Source of the DNA: Phycisphaerales bacterium
GTDB taxonomy: Bacteria > Planctomycetota > Phycisphaerae > Phycisphaerales > UBA5793
Direction: 5' to 3'
Length of the DNA: 64,000 nt
NCBI GenBank assembly: GCA_020852515.1
Contig: JADZAS010000016.1
Location: 404,062 to 468,061 of the forward strand
In this document: piece after piece, positions 24,382 through 32,593 of the stretch
Layout: the number at the start of each line of letters is the position of its first letter
Position numbering within the stretch: position 1 is the first letter of the stretch
The notes under the pieces: model-generated
Database searches by the model: none
Told to the model about the DNA's origin: nothing
What the model saw: only the letters and a program-made list of their open reading frames with translations
Position numbers and translations under genes: made by a program

Positions 24382-26184
24382 CTACTTCACCACCACCGCC
24401 CGCGGCGAGATGAGCAGCACGCGGCGCTCGCGGAGTTGCATCAGTGCATTGAGCGAATCGCGGATCTGCTCCCATGCCCCTTCGCCCACGAGCGTTCTGA
24501 TCGCTTCGACGTTGATGAGCGGCGAGGCGGCCTGCGCACGAGGCGAGTGCACGCCGCCGGGCAGCATGGACTCGAGCATCTCTGGGATGCTCTGCGGGCC
24601 CGGGTAGGTCATCACGTCATAGGCGCCTTCGCTGAGGCCGCACTTGGCCGCGAGCATGCCGATGGTCTGGTCGAAGTCGGCGATGCCGTCGGCCATGCCG
24701 TTGCCAATCGCCTGCCTCCCGGTGAACAGGCGGCCTTCGGCGATCTTCGAGAGATCGACCTTGTTGCCACGACCCGCCGCGACCCGCGAAGTGAACAAGT
24801 CATAGATCTTCTTCATCTCGGCCCGGACCATCGCCCTCTGGCTGTCGTCCCACGGCTGCGTGCTGCTCATGAGCTGCGCGTGCGGGCCGCGGGCGCGGGC
24901 GGTGACGCCGATGTTGATCTTCTCGAAGAGGCCGCCGGTGACGATCTTGCCGCCGACCACGCCGATGGAGCCGACGATCGATGCGGGATCTACGTAGATG
25001 CGATCGCCGCCGACGGCGATGTAATAGCCACCCGACGCCGCCATCGACCCGACGGAAACGAACACCGGCTTGTGCTCGGCGAGGCGGCGCAAGCCCTGCC
25101 AGATGATCTCAGAAGCGATCGCCGAGCCGCCGGGCGAATCGATGCGCACGACGACTCCCTTGATCAGGTCTTCATCTTCGATCCGCTTGAGCGCTTCGCG
25201 CACGGTGCGGCTGCCGACGCTGGCGCCGCCAAACAGGCCGCCTTCGGTTGACTCGCCATCCACGATCGGCCCGTCGATGTGCACGACCGCGACGGTCGGC
25301 CGGGTGGGCGTGTGGTCCGGCTCGCTCATGAGCATCGCCATCATCGCGAAGGGATTGGTCATGTCCATTTGCAGTTCGTCGGTCTCCGGGCCAAGATCGA
25401 GCGTGACGCGATCGGTGCCGCACTGGCTGGCCACGTGATCCTTGAGATCGAGGATGTCGAGGTGGGTGTCGATGAGTCCAAGCGAGCGGGCCTGCTTGGC
25501 GTCCGCCGACCAGCCCTCGTCGAGCACGCGCTGCCACTGGGCGTCATCGAGGTGGCGCCCCTCGCGAAGCCGTTCGCCCATCTGGGCCCAGAGGTCGTCG
25601 AGCAGCGCATCGATGTTCTGCGACCACTCAGGGCTGGCGCTGCTGCGCGCCATCTGATCGGCAGCGCCTTTGTAATCGCCCACCTGCACCATGTCGGCCT
25701 GGAGCCCGACCAGGCCGAGCGCATCGGCGAGATACAACTCTTCGCTGTAGAGGCCGGGAAAGCTGACGGCGCCGCCCGTCTGCATGATCACCTCGTCGGC
25801 GCTGGCGCCGAGCAACAGCTCCATGGGGCCGTAGTTCTCGCTGAAGACGTGCACCCTCTTGTTGGCGGCCCGGACATCGTCCATCGCGGCGCCCAGTGCG
25901 AGCACCTGCGAGAAGCCACACTGGAAGTCCTTGAGGTGAATGACCAGCGCCGCGATGTCGTCGCTCTCTGCCGCGTCCTGGATCATCGCCGTCATGTGCC
26001 GGACCGTCGGCTCGACGTCGGCGCCAAAGAGCCACGCAAGCGGCGAGGGCTGCTCGACGATCGGCCCGTCAATGACGATCCAGCCGATGCGCTGATCCTG
26101 CCGGGCCAGCGCCGTGGCGGGGAGCGCGGCCGCGATGAGAATCAGAGTAACCAGTGACACAAACCAATGACGGGGCGTGGACAT
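24382..26184 (-). CDS. sppA: Signal peptide peptidase SppA (protease IV type)
   Basis: This 600-residue protein starts with a signal sequence or anchor (W-F-V-S-L-V-T-L-I-L-I-A-A-A-L) and has two S49 ClpP-like halves, as in the 67-kDa form. The presumed general-base lysine is in V-G-D-Y-K-G-A-A-D in the first half. The nucleophile serine is in G-S-M-A-A-S-G-G-Y-Y in the second half, followed by G-S-I-G-V-V-G-G. SppA degrades cleaved signal peptides and misassembled membrane proteins. ATG 26184 has AAGGAG at a good distance; the longer frame upstream is not supported. It lies between rpoN and thiL on the same strand. Confidence 0.92.
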   Translation of the reverse strand: MSTPRHWFVSLVTLILIAAALPATALARQDQRIGWIVIDGPIVEQPSPLAWLFGADVEPTVRHMTAMIQDAAESDDIAALVIHLKDFQCGFSQVLALGAAMDDVRAANKRVHVFSENYGPMELLLGASADEVIMQTGGAVSFPGLYSEELYLADALGLVGLQADMVQVGDYKGAADQMARSSASPEWSQNIDALLDDLWAQMGERLREGRHLDDAQWQRVLDEGWSADAKQARSLGLIDTHLDILDLKDHVASQCGTDRVTLDLGPETDELQMDMTNPFAMMAMLMSEPDHTPTRPTVAVVHIDGPIVDGESTEGGLFGGASVGSRTVREALKRIEDEDLIKGVVVRIDSPGGSAIASEIIWQGLRRLAEHKPVFVSVGSMAASGGYYIAVGGDRIYVDPASIVGSIGVVGGKIVTGGLFEKINIGVTARARGPHAQLMSSTQPWDDSQRAMVRAEMKKIYDLFTSRVAAGRGNKVDLSKIAEGRLFTGRQAIGNGMADGIADFDQTIGMLAAKCGLSEGAYDVMTYPGPQSIPEMLESMLPGGVHSPRAQAASPLINVEAIRTLVGEGAWEQIRDSLNALMQLRERRVLLISPRAVVVK

Positions 26185-26288
26185 GCCGGCTCCTTGCTCG
26201 GACGGAGTTCTGGACGTGCCGCCGCCGAAGCGTGCGGACACGAATTGTAGTGGGATTGAGGTCAGCGGTTCCGGCCGCGGGGCTGCGT

Positions 26289-27788
26289 TCAATAGGTCTT
26301 TCGCATCTTGGCTGCGGGAATGCCCAGCTGGTCGCGGTACTTGGCGACGGTGCGGCGGGCGATGGTGATGCCGCGCTCCTTGAGCGCCGCCGCCAGTTTG
26401 TCATCGCCCAGCGGCTCTCGCTTGTCTTCGGCGTCGATGATTTCTTTGAGATTCTGCTTTACGGCGTCCCAACTCATGTCCTCGCCGGATTCGGTCTCCG
26501 TGCCCGACGAGAAGAACTTGCGCAGGGGCAGCACGCCGCGCGGCGTCTGGATCCACTTGCCGCTCACGGCGCGCGAAATCGTCGCCACGTGCACGCCGAG
26601 TTGTTCGGCCACCTGCGACATGGGCAGCGGCTTGAGCGCTGCCGGGCCCTGGTCGAAGAAATCGCGCTGATGCGCGACCACGACGCGAATCACGCGCAAA
26701 AGCGTGTTCTTGCGCAGGTCGATCGCCTCGATGAGCCAGCGAGCGTTGCGCACGTTCGAATCGACGAATTCTCGCGTGGCCTTCTCGACCTTTTCGTCCT
26801 TGAGCATCGCCGCGTAGCGCGGGTTGATGCGCAGGCGCGGCAGGCGGCCGTCGAACAGCATCGCCACGTAATCGTCCGCCTCGTCGTCGTACTCGACGAT
26901 GGCGTCGGGGATGACAACCTCGGGCGACTCGCTGACCAGTTGCCGCCCCGGCCTCGGGTCCAGATGCCGCAGCCCTTCGAGCCCCGCCTTGACCTCGTCG
27001 ATCGTCAGCCCCGTGGTCTCGGCGATCCTTGGCAGGCGGTTCTGTTCGATGTCGGACAGATGATTGAGCACGAGAAGCCGCTCGACTTCAAGATCAACGC
27101 CTGGATTCTCTCGCTCCAGCGCATCGATCTGAATGAGCAGGCATTCGCGCAGGTTTCGAGCGCCGATTCCGGCGGGCTCGAGCGTCTCCTGCAGGACGGG
27201 CAGCGCCTCTTCAAGCAGTTCGAGCGTGATCCCCGGCGGTGCCTGGCCCAGCACCGTCTCCATCTCGACGCGGAGGTAGCCGTCGTCGTCGATGAAGCCG
27301 ATGAGCTGCTCGCCGGCGAGCAGGTGCCGCTCATCGACGTCCGACAACGCCCACTGGCTGAGCAGTTGCGCTTGCAGGCTCTCGCCTCGCGCCGCGGTGT
27401 TGGCCATGGCCGCCATCTTGCCGTCGGGTTCGCCATCCTGGCGCGGGCGGCGGTATGAATCGCCGAACTGGTCGTCGAGCACATCGCGGTATTCGTTGGT
27501 CAGGCGGTTGAGCCGATCAAACCCCTCGCCGGCGTTTGCATCGTCGGTGACCATGGCTCGCTCGCCCTCGGCGGCGTCGCGATCCTCATCGCGCTGCTGC
27601 TCGGCCAGCGACATGCCGTCTGCCGTAGGCTCGTCGATCTCCAGCGCGATGTTGCCTTCGAGTTCCTGCTCGATCCGCTCCTCGAGCGCCGGGGCCGCCA
27701 GTTGCAGGATCTCCATGGATTGGATCATCCGCGGCGACATCTTCATCTGCTGGCTGAGGCGAAGATGTTGGGAGGTTTCAAATCGCAT
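26289..27788 (-). CDS. rpoN: RNA polymerase sigma-54 factor
   Basis: This 499-residue protein has the glutamine-rich activator-binding region I (L-S-Q-Q-M-K-M-S-P-R-M-I-Q-S-M-E-I-L-Q near residues 11-29). An acidic region II (about 50-130), the core-binding region, the helix-turn-helix and a C-terminal RpoN box A-R-R-T-V-A-K-Y-R (about 479-487) follow. It directs RNA polymerase to -24/-12 promoters and needs AAA+ activators, none of which is present in the window. ATG 27788 gives the family N-terminus (M-R-F-E-T-S-Q-H-L). It is followed by sppA after 104 bases. Confidence 0.96.
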   Translation of the reverse strand: MRFETSQHLRLSQQMKMSPRMIQSMEILQLAAPALEERIEQELEGNIALEIDEPTADGMSLAEQQRDEDRDAAEGERAMVTDDANAGEGFDRLNRLTNEYRDVLDDQFGDSYRRPRQDGEPDGKMAAMANTAARGESLQAQLLSQWALSDVDERHLLAGEQLIGFIDDDGYLRVEMETVLGQAPPGITLELLEEALPVLQETLEPAGIGARNLRECLLIQIDALERENPGVDLEVERLLVLNHLSDIEQNRLPRIAETTGLTIDEVKAGLEGLRHLDPRPGRQLVSESPEVVIPDAIVEYDDEADDYVAMLFDGRLPRLRINPRYAAMLKDEKVEKATREFVDSNVRNARWLIEAIDLRKNTLLRVIRVVVAHQRDFFDQGPAALKPLPMSQVAEQLGVHVATISRAVSGKWIQTPRGVLPLRKFFSSGTETESGEDMSWDAVKQNLKEIIDAEDKREPLGDDKLAAALKERGITIARRTVAKYRDQLGIPAAKMRKTY

Positions 27789-27866
27789 GGCGGGCTGTTT
27801 TCTGGCTGGGAACTCGATGCTCCATCGCTCGGGCCATCGTAGCGCCGAGGCTGGCGCGTTTGAACG

Positions 27867-28499
27867 TCACTCAACCCCCTGGCGGCCGATGATCGCGTCC
27901 GCGAGCACCGCCTTGCTCGCGTATTCGATCTGCGAGCCGCTGGGCAGGCCGCGCGCCAGGCGGCTCAGTTTCACGCCCCGGCTCTTGAGTTGTTCGGCCA
28001 AGTACAACGCCGTGCCGTCGCCCTCCAGGTTCGGGCTCAGGCCGAAAATCACTTCCGCGATCCGCACGCCGCACGCGTTGCCTGCGGGGTCATCCACGCG
28101 CTTGAGCAGCGCGCCGACCGTGAGATCTTCGGGTTCGATACCATCGAGGGGCGCGATGTGGCCCAGCAGCACGTGGTAGCCGCCGCGGTACATCCCCGTC
28201 TGCTCGAGGCTGATAAGGTCCTTGGGCTGCTCAACCACGAGTACGGTCTGGTGCTCGCGCCGCGGATCGCTGCAGATCGGGCACGGATCGCGGTCGGCGA
28301 GGTTGTAGCAGATCGAGCAGTGCTTCACGTGCGTCTTGACGTCGCTGATCGCCTGGGCGAGTTTCATCGCCGTCGCCCGATCGCTCTTGAGCACGTGAAA
28401 GGCGAGGCGCTCAGCGCTGCGCCGCCCGATGCCGGGCAGGTTGGCGAACTCATCGATGAGCCGCACCATCGAATCGGGATACGGGCCGCTTCGGTCCAT
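27867..28499 (-). CDS. recR: Recombination protein RecR
   Basis: This 210-residue protein has a helix-hairpin-helix with L-P-G-I-G-R-R-S-A-E-R-L near residues 20-31, the four-cysteine zinc finger C-S-I-C...C-P-I-C near 62-77, and a Toprim domain with E-Q-P-K-D-L and G-H-I-A-P-L-D-G-I. RecR with RecO and RecF loads RecA at gaps. ATG 28499 gives the family-typical N-terminus and length. In many bacteria recR follows dnaX and ybaB directly; here a gene on the opposite strand separates them. rpoN follows after 78 bases. Confidence 0.95.
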   Translation of the reverse strand: MDRSGPYPDSMVRLIDEFANLPGIGRRSAERLAFHVLKSDRATAMKLAQAISDVKTHVKHCSICYNLADRDPCPICSDPRREHQTVLVVEQPKDLISLEQTGMYRGGYHVLLGHIAPLDGIEPEDLTVGALLKRVDDPAGNACGVRIAEVIFGLSPNLEGDGTALYLAEQLKSRGVKLSRLARGLPSGSQIEYASKAVLADAIIGRQGVE

Positions 28500-28674
28500 G
28501 GGCCATTGTATTCGCAGCCTTGCGCCCGCCATTGGCCGGCGGCCACTTCGCTTCAATTACCGGCCCTTGCAGGCAGATTTTCGTCACTTCGGGGTGCCGT
28601 TCCCTCTCTGGGGCTCCCGCCGCGCGTTAGAATGTACCGCCACCTTCGGTTCACCGTCTCGAGAGGAGAGAATC

Positions 28675-29715
28675 ATGCGGATCTGCTATCTCAATCGCCT
28701 GGCGCTTGCTGCCGCCACCACCCTCACCCTTGGCATCGCCGGCAGCGCCCTGGGCCAGCTGAGCGAGTACTACCTTCACTCCGGCGACCAGGACACGTTC
28801 ACCGTCGTCCAGAATGGATCGATCCTGCGGCAGTGGAATCTCGCCCCCGGCACCGATCGCTACCAGTATCCGATGGTCGTTCGAGACACGGTTCGCACCA
28901 TGGGCGCGGACGTCGGCGACATCGGCGCCGACTACAGCCTGACAGGCGTCGATCTCGGCCCTCGCTATACCCATCCCGAAGGCACATCGCGCTGCTGGGA
29001 CGGCGCGACCGACGGCACGCACAACTACTCCATCGACACCGCCGGCGTGGTCTGGCAGTTCGATGGCGACTGGACCAATCCGCTGCGCCTCTTCACCGCC
29101 GGCGGCATCGGCGCCCTGGCCTATGACACCGAGAACGACACCCTCTGGGTCGGCACGTTTTCAGGGTCGAATCTCACGCAGTACGACCTGAGCGGGAACA
29201 TCATCAGTTCATTCACCACCGGCCACACCAAGAACATGGCCGTCGCGATCGACCCGGCCGACGGCACGCTGTGGATTCACGATCGAAATCGCCAGGGCAC
29301 CCTCGAACAGTGGTCGCGCAGCGGTTCGTTGCTCAACACCGTTGTCGTGCCGGGCCTGGAAACGCAGAACGCGCTCGCGGGCGAGTTCCAGTTCGGCGGC
29401 GGCGGCTACTCGCTCTCGCTCAGCGGCCAGTGCCCCGGCACCATCCGCGTCACATGGAACAACGCGCCGCCGCAGACGCAACAGGGCATTGTCTTTGCGC
29501 GCAACACCGGCTCGTTCGTGATTCCCAACGGCCCGTGCCAGGGAACGCAACTGGGCCTGGGGACGAGCCAACTGCAACTCGTCAATACGGTCGCCACGGG
29601 CAACGGCTCAGGAAGTGTGAACGGTCAGGCCGGCACCGGCGCCTGCGGCGGGTACCTGCAACTCGTCGCAGTGGAGAGTCCATGCGAGACGAGCAACGTG
29701 GCTCAGTTGCCGTAA
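28675..29715 (+). CDS. Secreted protein with conserved C-terminal domain
   Basis: This 346-residue protein has a signal peptide (L-A-L-A-A-A-T-T-L-T-L-G-I-A-G-S-A-L-G-Q). A middle part with W-x-F-D-G-D-W, L-W-V-G-T-F-S-G-S-N-L and L-W-I-H-D-R segments suggests a small beta-propeller. The C-terminal ~100 residues read C-P-G-T-I-R-V-T-W, then G-S-F-V-I-P-N-G-P-C-Q-G-T-Q-L-G-L and end C-G-G-Y-L-Q-L, C-E-T-S-N-V. The same template ends the FG-GAP protein at 35360-37984. ATG 28675 follows GAGAGGAGAG. It is inserted between recR and ybaB on the opposite strand and has its own terminator. No activity can be named. Confidence 0.8.
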   Translation: MRICYLNRLALAAATTLTLGIAGSALGQLSEYYLHSGDQDTFTVVQNGSILRQWNLAPGTDRYQYPMVVRDTVRTMGADVGDIGADYSLTGVDLGPRYTHPEGTSRCWDGATDGTHNYSIDTAGVVWQFDGDWTNPLRLFTAGGIGALAYDTENDTLWVGTFSGSNLTQYDLSGNIISSFTTGHTKNMAVAIDPADGTLWIHDRNRQGTLEQWSRSGSLLNTVVVPGLETQNALAGEFQFGGGGYSLSLSGQCPGTIRVTWNNAPPQTQQGIVFARNTGSFVIPNGPCQGTQLGLGTSQLQLVNTVATGNGSGSVNGQAGTGACGGYLQLVAVESPCETSNVAQLP

Positions 29716-29748
29716 CCGGCAGCAACACCGGATAAATGAAAGGCGCAC

Positions 29749-29782
29749 AGACCCGCGGACTCGATCCGCGGGTCTTTGTTTG
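29749..29782 (+). terminator. Rho-independent terminator after the 28675-29715 gene
   Basis: AGACCCGCGG (29749-29758) pairs perfectly with CCGCGGGTCT (29766-29775) across a 7-base loop and is followed by TTGTTTG. It is oriented for the plus-strand secreted-protein gene. Confidence 0.9.
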
Positions 29783-29803
29783 CGCTTTCTATGTGTCGAG
29801 ACC

Positions 29804-30187
29804 TCACTCCCCCAGCAGGCCGCCGAGGTCGGCGCCCGGGTCGATGGGCAGGCCGAGTTCGCGGGCGCGGCGGGACATCTCATCCGCCGCCATGCGCTGC
29901 GCCTTCTCCATCGCCGCGTTGATCGCGCCGGCGATGAGGTCTTCAGCCATCTGTCGATCCGCGTCGCTGCCTGCGTCGATGAGGGCCGCGAACATCGCCG
30001 GGTCGATTTGGAGCGACGCCACGCGCATGGCGCCGGTAACGGTCGCCTTGACGGCGCCGCCGCCGGTTTCGGCTGAAGCCTTCATCGTCTTGAGTTTGTC
30101 CTGCACCTGCTTCATCTGCTCGCGCAACTGGCCGGCGTTGCGCAGCATGCTCGACAACTGCCCGAGATTCTTGAACTGGTCGAACAC
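29804..30187 (-). CDS. ybaB: YbaB/EbfC nucleoid-associated protein
   Basis: This 127-residue protein opens M-F-D-Q-F-K-N-L-G-Q-L and has the helical start with L-R-E-Q-M-K-Q-V-Q-D-K-L. The strand region G-G-G-A-V-K-A-T-V-T-G and D-L-I-A-G-A-I-N-A-A follow, all typical of the family. Dimers bind DNA as tweezers and help to organise the nucleoid. The C-terminus has an extra G-L-P-I-D-P-G-A-D tail. It lies 33 bases after dnaX, the usual neighbour, and is probably translated from the same message. Confidence 0.93.
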   Translation of the reverse strand: MFDQFKNLGQLSSMLRNAGQLREQMKQVQDKLKTMKASAETGGGAVKATVTGAMRVASLQIDPAMFAALIDAGSDADRQMAEDLIAGAINAAMEKAQRMAADEMSRRARELGLPIDPGADLGGLLGE

Positions 30188-30220
30188 GAGATTCTCCCGC
30201 AGCGCCGTGCGCTGAATGAG

Positions 30221-31900
30221 TCACTTTGATTTCCGCGGCGCGGGCTTCACATCCACGATGCGCGCGTCGAGAAGTTCCATCGCTTTGCGCACGATCGGAA
30301 TCTGCGCAGCCTGGGCGAACTGCGACGAAGACGGCAAGGCCGGACCGGGTCCGTGGCCGTTGGCGGCCGCCGCGGCGCTGGCGATCAATTCGATGCGTAC
30401 GGGCCGGCCCAGCGCCGAAGCGAAGATCTTCTCGATCGCGCCCAGGCAGGTCCGCGCGTAGGCGAGCAGCGAGCCGTCGTTGAGCGTGAGGCTGATCGAC
30501 GGCCCATCGAGGCGCTGATCCCAACTCAGCGCATCGACCACCGGGCCGAGGCGGGCATTCCCATGCGCCTCTTCCACCACCTGCCGCCACACCTGCTCAG
30601 GATCGACATCTACGCGAGCGGCGGTCGGCGGCGGCGCCTCGGGCTCACTCGGGACCGGCGAGGCGGCGCTCCTGGCAGCCGTCGCAGCCGCCAGTTCGCT
30701 CAGTTTCGGCGGCGGTTCAGCGCGCTGTGGACTTTTTTTTTGAGTGGCGCCCGCGCTGCCAGCGCCGCTGAGGCGCCCGTCTCCAGCCGGGCTGCCCTTG
30801 AGCAGCGCCGCGGCGTCGGCGAACTTTTCGCTCAGCGCCAGCCGCACCACCGCCGCATCGAGCAGCGCCCGTCCCGTCACGCTCGACTTGATTGATCGCT
30901 GCACATTTTCAAGAAGCGCGATCATGTACACGAGGCCCGGTGCGTCGAAGCGGCCCGCCTGCGCTGCGATTTCCTCGCGTTCATCATCAGCCAGTTCGAG
31001 CAGTTCGCTCTCCACGCCGCACGCGCACGCGAGCATGAGCAGCCGCAGCCGATCGATGACGATCTCGATGAACTGATCGGGCGAGACGCCGCGATTGAGC
31101 ATCTCGTTCATCTGATCCAGCGCCGCAGCGGGCTGGCCATCGGCTACGGCCTCGACGAACTGGTGCACCAGCGCCTGGTCGGGCAGGCCGAGGGTCTCAG
31201 CGAGCATCTCGACCGTGATCGTCTTCTCGCCCTCGGAGAGCAATCGATCGAGCAGGCTCAGCGCATCGCGCATCGAGCCGTGCCCCAGCCGCGCCACCTG
31301 CAGCACCAGGCGTTCATCGGCCTTGACCTTCTCGCTTTTGAGCACCGCCCGCAGGTGCTCGGCGATGCGCTTGGTGGGGATCATGCGGAAGTCGAACCTC
31401 TGGCAGCGCGATTGGATCGTCGCCGGCACCTTGTGCGGCTCGGTCGTGCAGAGGATGAACTTCACGTGAGAGGGAGGCTCCTCCATCGTCTTGAGCAGCG
31501 CGTTGAACGCCTCGCGCGTGAGCATGTGCACTTCGTCGATGATGTAGATCTTGTACGGGCAGCGATTGGGACGGTAGATGCTGTTGGCGATGAGATCGCG
31601 AGCCTCATCCACGCCGCGGTTCGAGGCGCCGTCAATCTCGATGACATCGATGTCGCCGCCCTGCATGATCGCCTTGCCGATCGCCTCGGCGTCGGTGAGT
31701 TCGGGTGTGACGTTGAGCGCCTTGGCGAAGATGCGCGCCATCGAGGTCTTGCCCACTCCGCGCGTGCCGGTGAAGAGATAGGCGTGGGCGACGCGGTCGG
31801 ACTCGATCGCCCGACTGAGCGTGCGCGCAATCGCCTCCTGCCCGATGACTTCATCAAAGTCCTGGGAGCGATACCGGCGAGCGAGAACGGTGTAGGCCAT
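30221..31900 (-). CDS. dnaX: DNA polymerase III subunit gamma/tau
   Basis: This 559-residue protein opens with the clamp-loader AAA+ domain (Y-R-S-Q-D-F-D-E-V-I-G-Q). It has Walker A G-T-R-G-V-G-K-T-S near residue 45, I-I-D-E-V-H-M-L near 121 and the sensor region C-T-T-E-P-H-K-V-P near 150. Domain III follows, then a proline-rich linker and a tau-like C-terminus. DnaX drives loading of the sliding clamp. The four-cysteine zinc module that usually follows A-L-N-C is absent: the equivalent stretch reads A-L-N-V-T-P-E-L and has no cysteines. In the linker the coding strand carries nine consecutive A's (complement of 30733-30741); slippage there would give a shorter gamma form. ybaB follows. Confidence 0.96.
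   Translation of the reverse strand: MAYTVLARRYRSQDFDEVIGQEAIARTLSRAIESDRVAHAYLFTGTRGVGKTSMARIFAKALNVTPELTDAEAIGKAIMQGGDIDVIEIDGASNRGVDEARDLIANSIYRPNRCPYKIYIIDEVHMLTREAFNALLKTMEEPPSHVKFILCTTEPHKVPATIQSRCQRFDFRMIPTKRIAEHLRAVLKSEKVKADERLVLQVARLGHGSMRDALSLLDRLLSEGEKTITVEMLAETLGLPDQALVHQFVEAVADGQPAAALDQMNEMLNRGVSPDQFIEIVIDRLRLLMLACACGVESELLELADDEREEIAAQAGRFDAPGLVYMIALLENVQRSIKSSVTGRALLDAAVVRLALSEKFADAAALLKGSPAGDGRLSGAGSAGATQKKSPQRAEPPPKLSELAAATAARSAASPVPSEPEAPPPTAARVDVDPEQVWRQVVEEAHGNARLGPVVDALSWDQRLDGPSISLTLNDGSLLAYARTCLGAIEKIFASALGRPVRIELIASAAAAANGHGPGPALPSSSQFAQAAQIPIVRKAMELLDARIVDVKPAPRKSK
30733..30741 (-). promoter_or_regulatory. A9 slippery tract in dnaX
   Basis: The coding strand reads ACT CAA AAA AAA AGT CCA in frame. 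Adding one A (or a -1 ribosomal shift) gives K-S-T-A-R followed by TGA. Losing one A (or a +1 shift) gives V-H-S-A-L-N-R-R-R-N followed by TGA. Either way a product of about 392-400 residues ends just after domain III, the position of gamma. Thermus thermophilus dnaX uses an A9 tract for transcriptional slippage. Confidence 0.65.
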
Positions 31901-32032
31901 GGAACCCTATTGAAGGGGCCAAACCCCGAGTGGGCAAAAGTTGCCGGAAAGATCGCCATCCATCCTCCTCCAAGGGCCGAAACCACTCGCCGCGCCCGCG
32001 CCGGGTTCGACCGCAGACGGCTCGTTCTCAGC

Positions 32033-32464
32033 TCAGCGGCTGATGGCGTGCTGCCGGCGTGCCTTCCACAGTACCACACCGAATGGCAGCCACCAGATCA
32101 CGTCGTTGAAGAGGATGAGCCAGCCGAACGTCCAAGGGAACTCGCCCTTGACAGCATACACGACGAAGCCGATCGGGCCGAACACCTTTCCCAGCAGTCC
32201 CACGAGTACGAGCGGCCAGTGGCGCAGCGGATTGGCCGAGGCGATGAGGTAGCCGATGCCGTACACGCCGATGACCATGCCAAGGCATTGCCAGACCTGC
32301 GGCCAGTTCGGCCGCGCCAGGCCCATCAGGTCGAACGCGGTGTTGGGCGACAGCAGCGCGCTCAACCCCCACGCGATGTTGTAAACACCGGCTGCGATCA
32401 GCGCCCAGCGCATCCACCCAGCCGGCCGGGATGGCCCCACGTCTTCACGCATGGCGTTGAGCAT
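32033..32464 (-). CDS. Small four-helix membrane protein
   Basis: This protein of about 143 residues has four hydrophobic segments (about 17-40, 52-72, 77-98 and 110-130). It has motifs W-Q-C-L-G-M-V-I-G-V-Y-G-I-G-Y, D/N-P-L-R-H-W-P and L-V-G-L-L-G-K-V-F-G-P-I-G-F. I have seen this pattern in conserved bacterial membrane proteins of unknown function, but I cannot name the family. The start is uncertain: ATG 32464 or ATG 32452, both without a strong ribosome binding site. It is followed by dnaX after about 130 bases. Confidence 0.65.
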   Translation of the reverse strand: MLNAMREDVGPSRPAGWMRWALIAAGVYNIAWGLSALLSPNTAFDLMGLARPNWPQVWQCLGMVIGVYGIGYLIASANPLRHWPLVLVGLLGKVFGPIGFVVYAVKGEFPWTFGWLILFNDVIWWLPFGVVLWKARRQHAISR

Positions 32465-32503
32465 ATCGCCGCCGCGTCGCGCGAGCTGTGGCGGGCCACA
32501 CAC

Positions 32504-32557
32504 CAAAAGCGACCGCCGCCGTGCGCTGCTTGTGGCGAGCGAGCGACGGCGGCGGTC
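32504..32557 (-). terminator. Terminator-like hairpin after the 32594-35251 gene
   Basis: GACCGCCGCCGT (32511-32522) pairs with ACGGCGGCGGTC (32546-32557) with a 23-base loop. On the minus strand it is followed by GCTTTTGG. It lies 36 bases beyond the stop codon. Confidence 0.6.
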
Positions 32558-32593
32558 TGGAAGGAGGAACGTGGATGAAGTCGCGTGGAGTTT

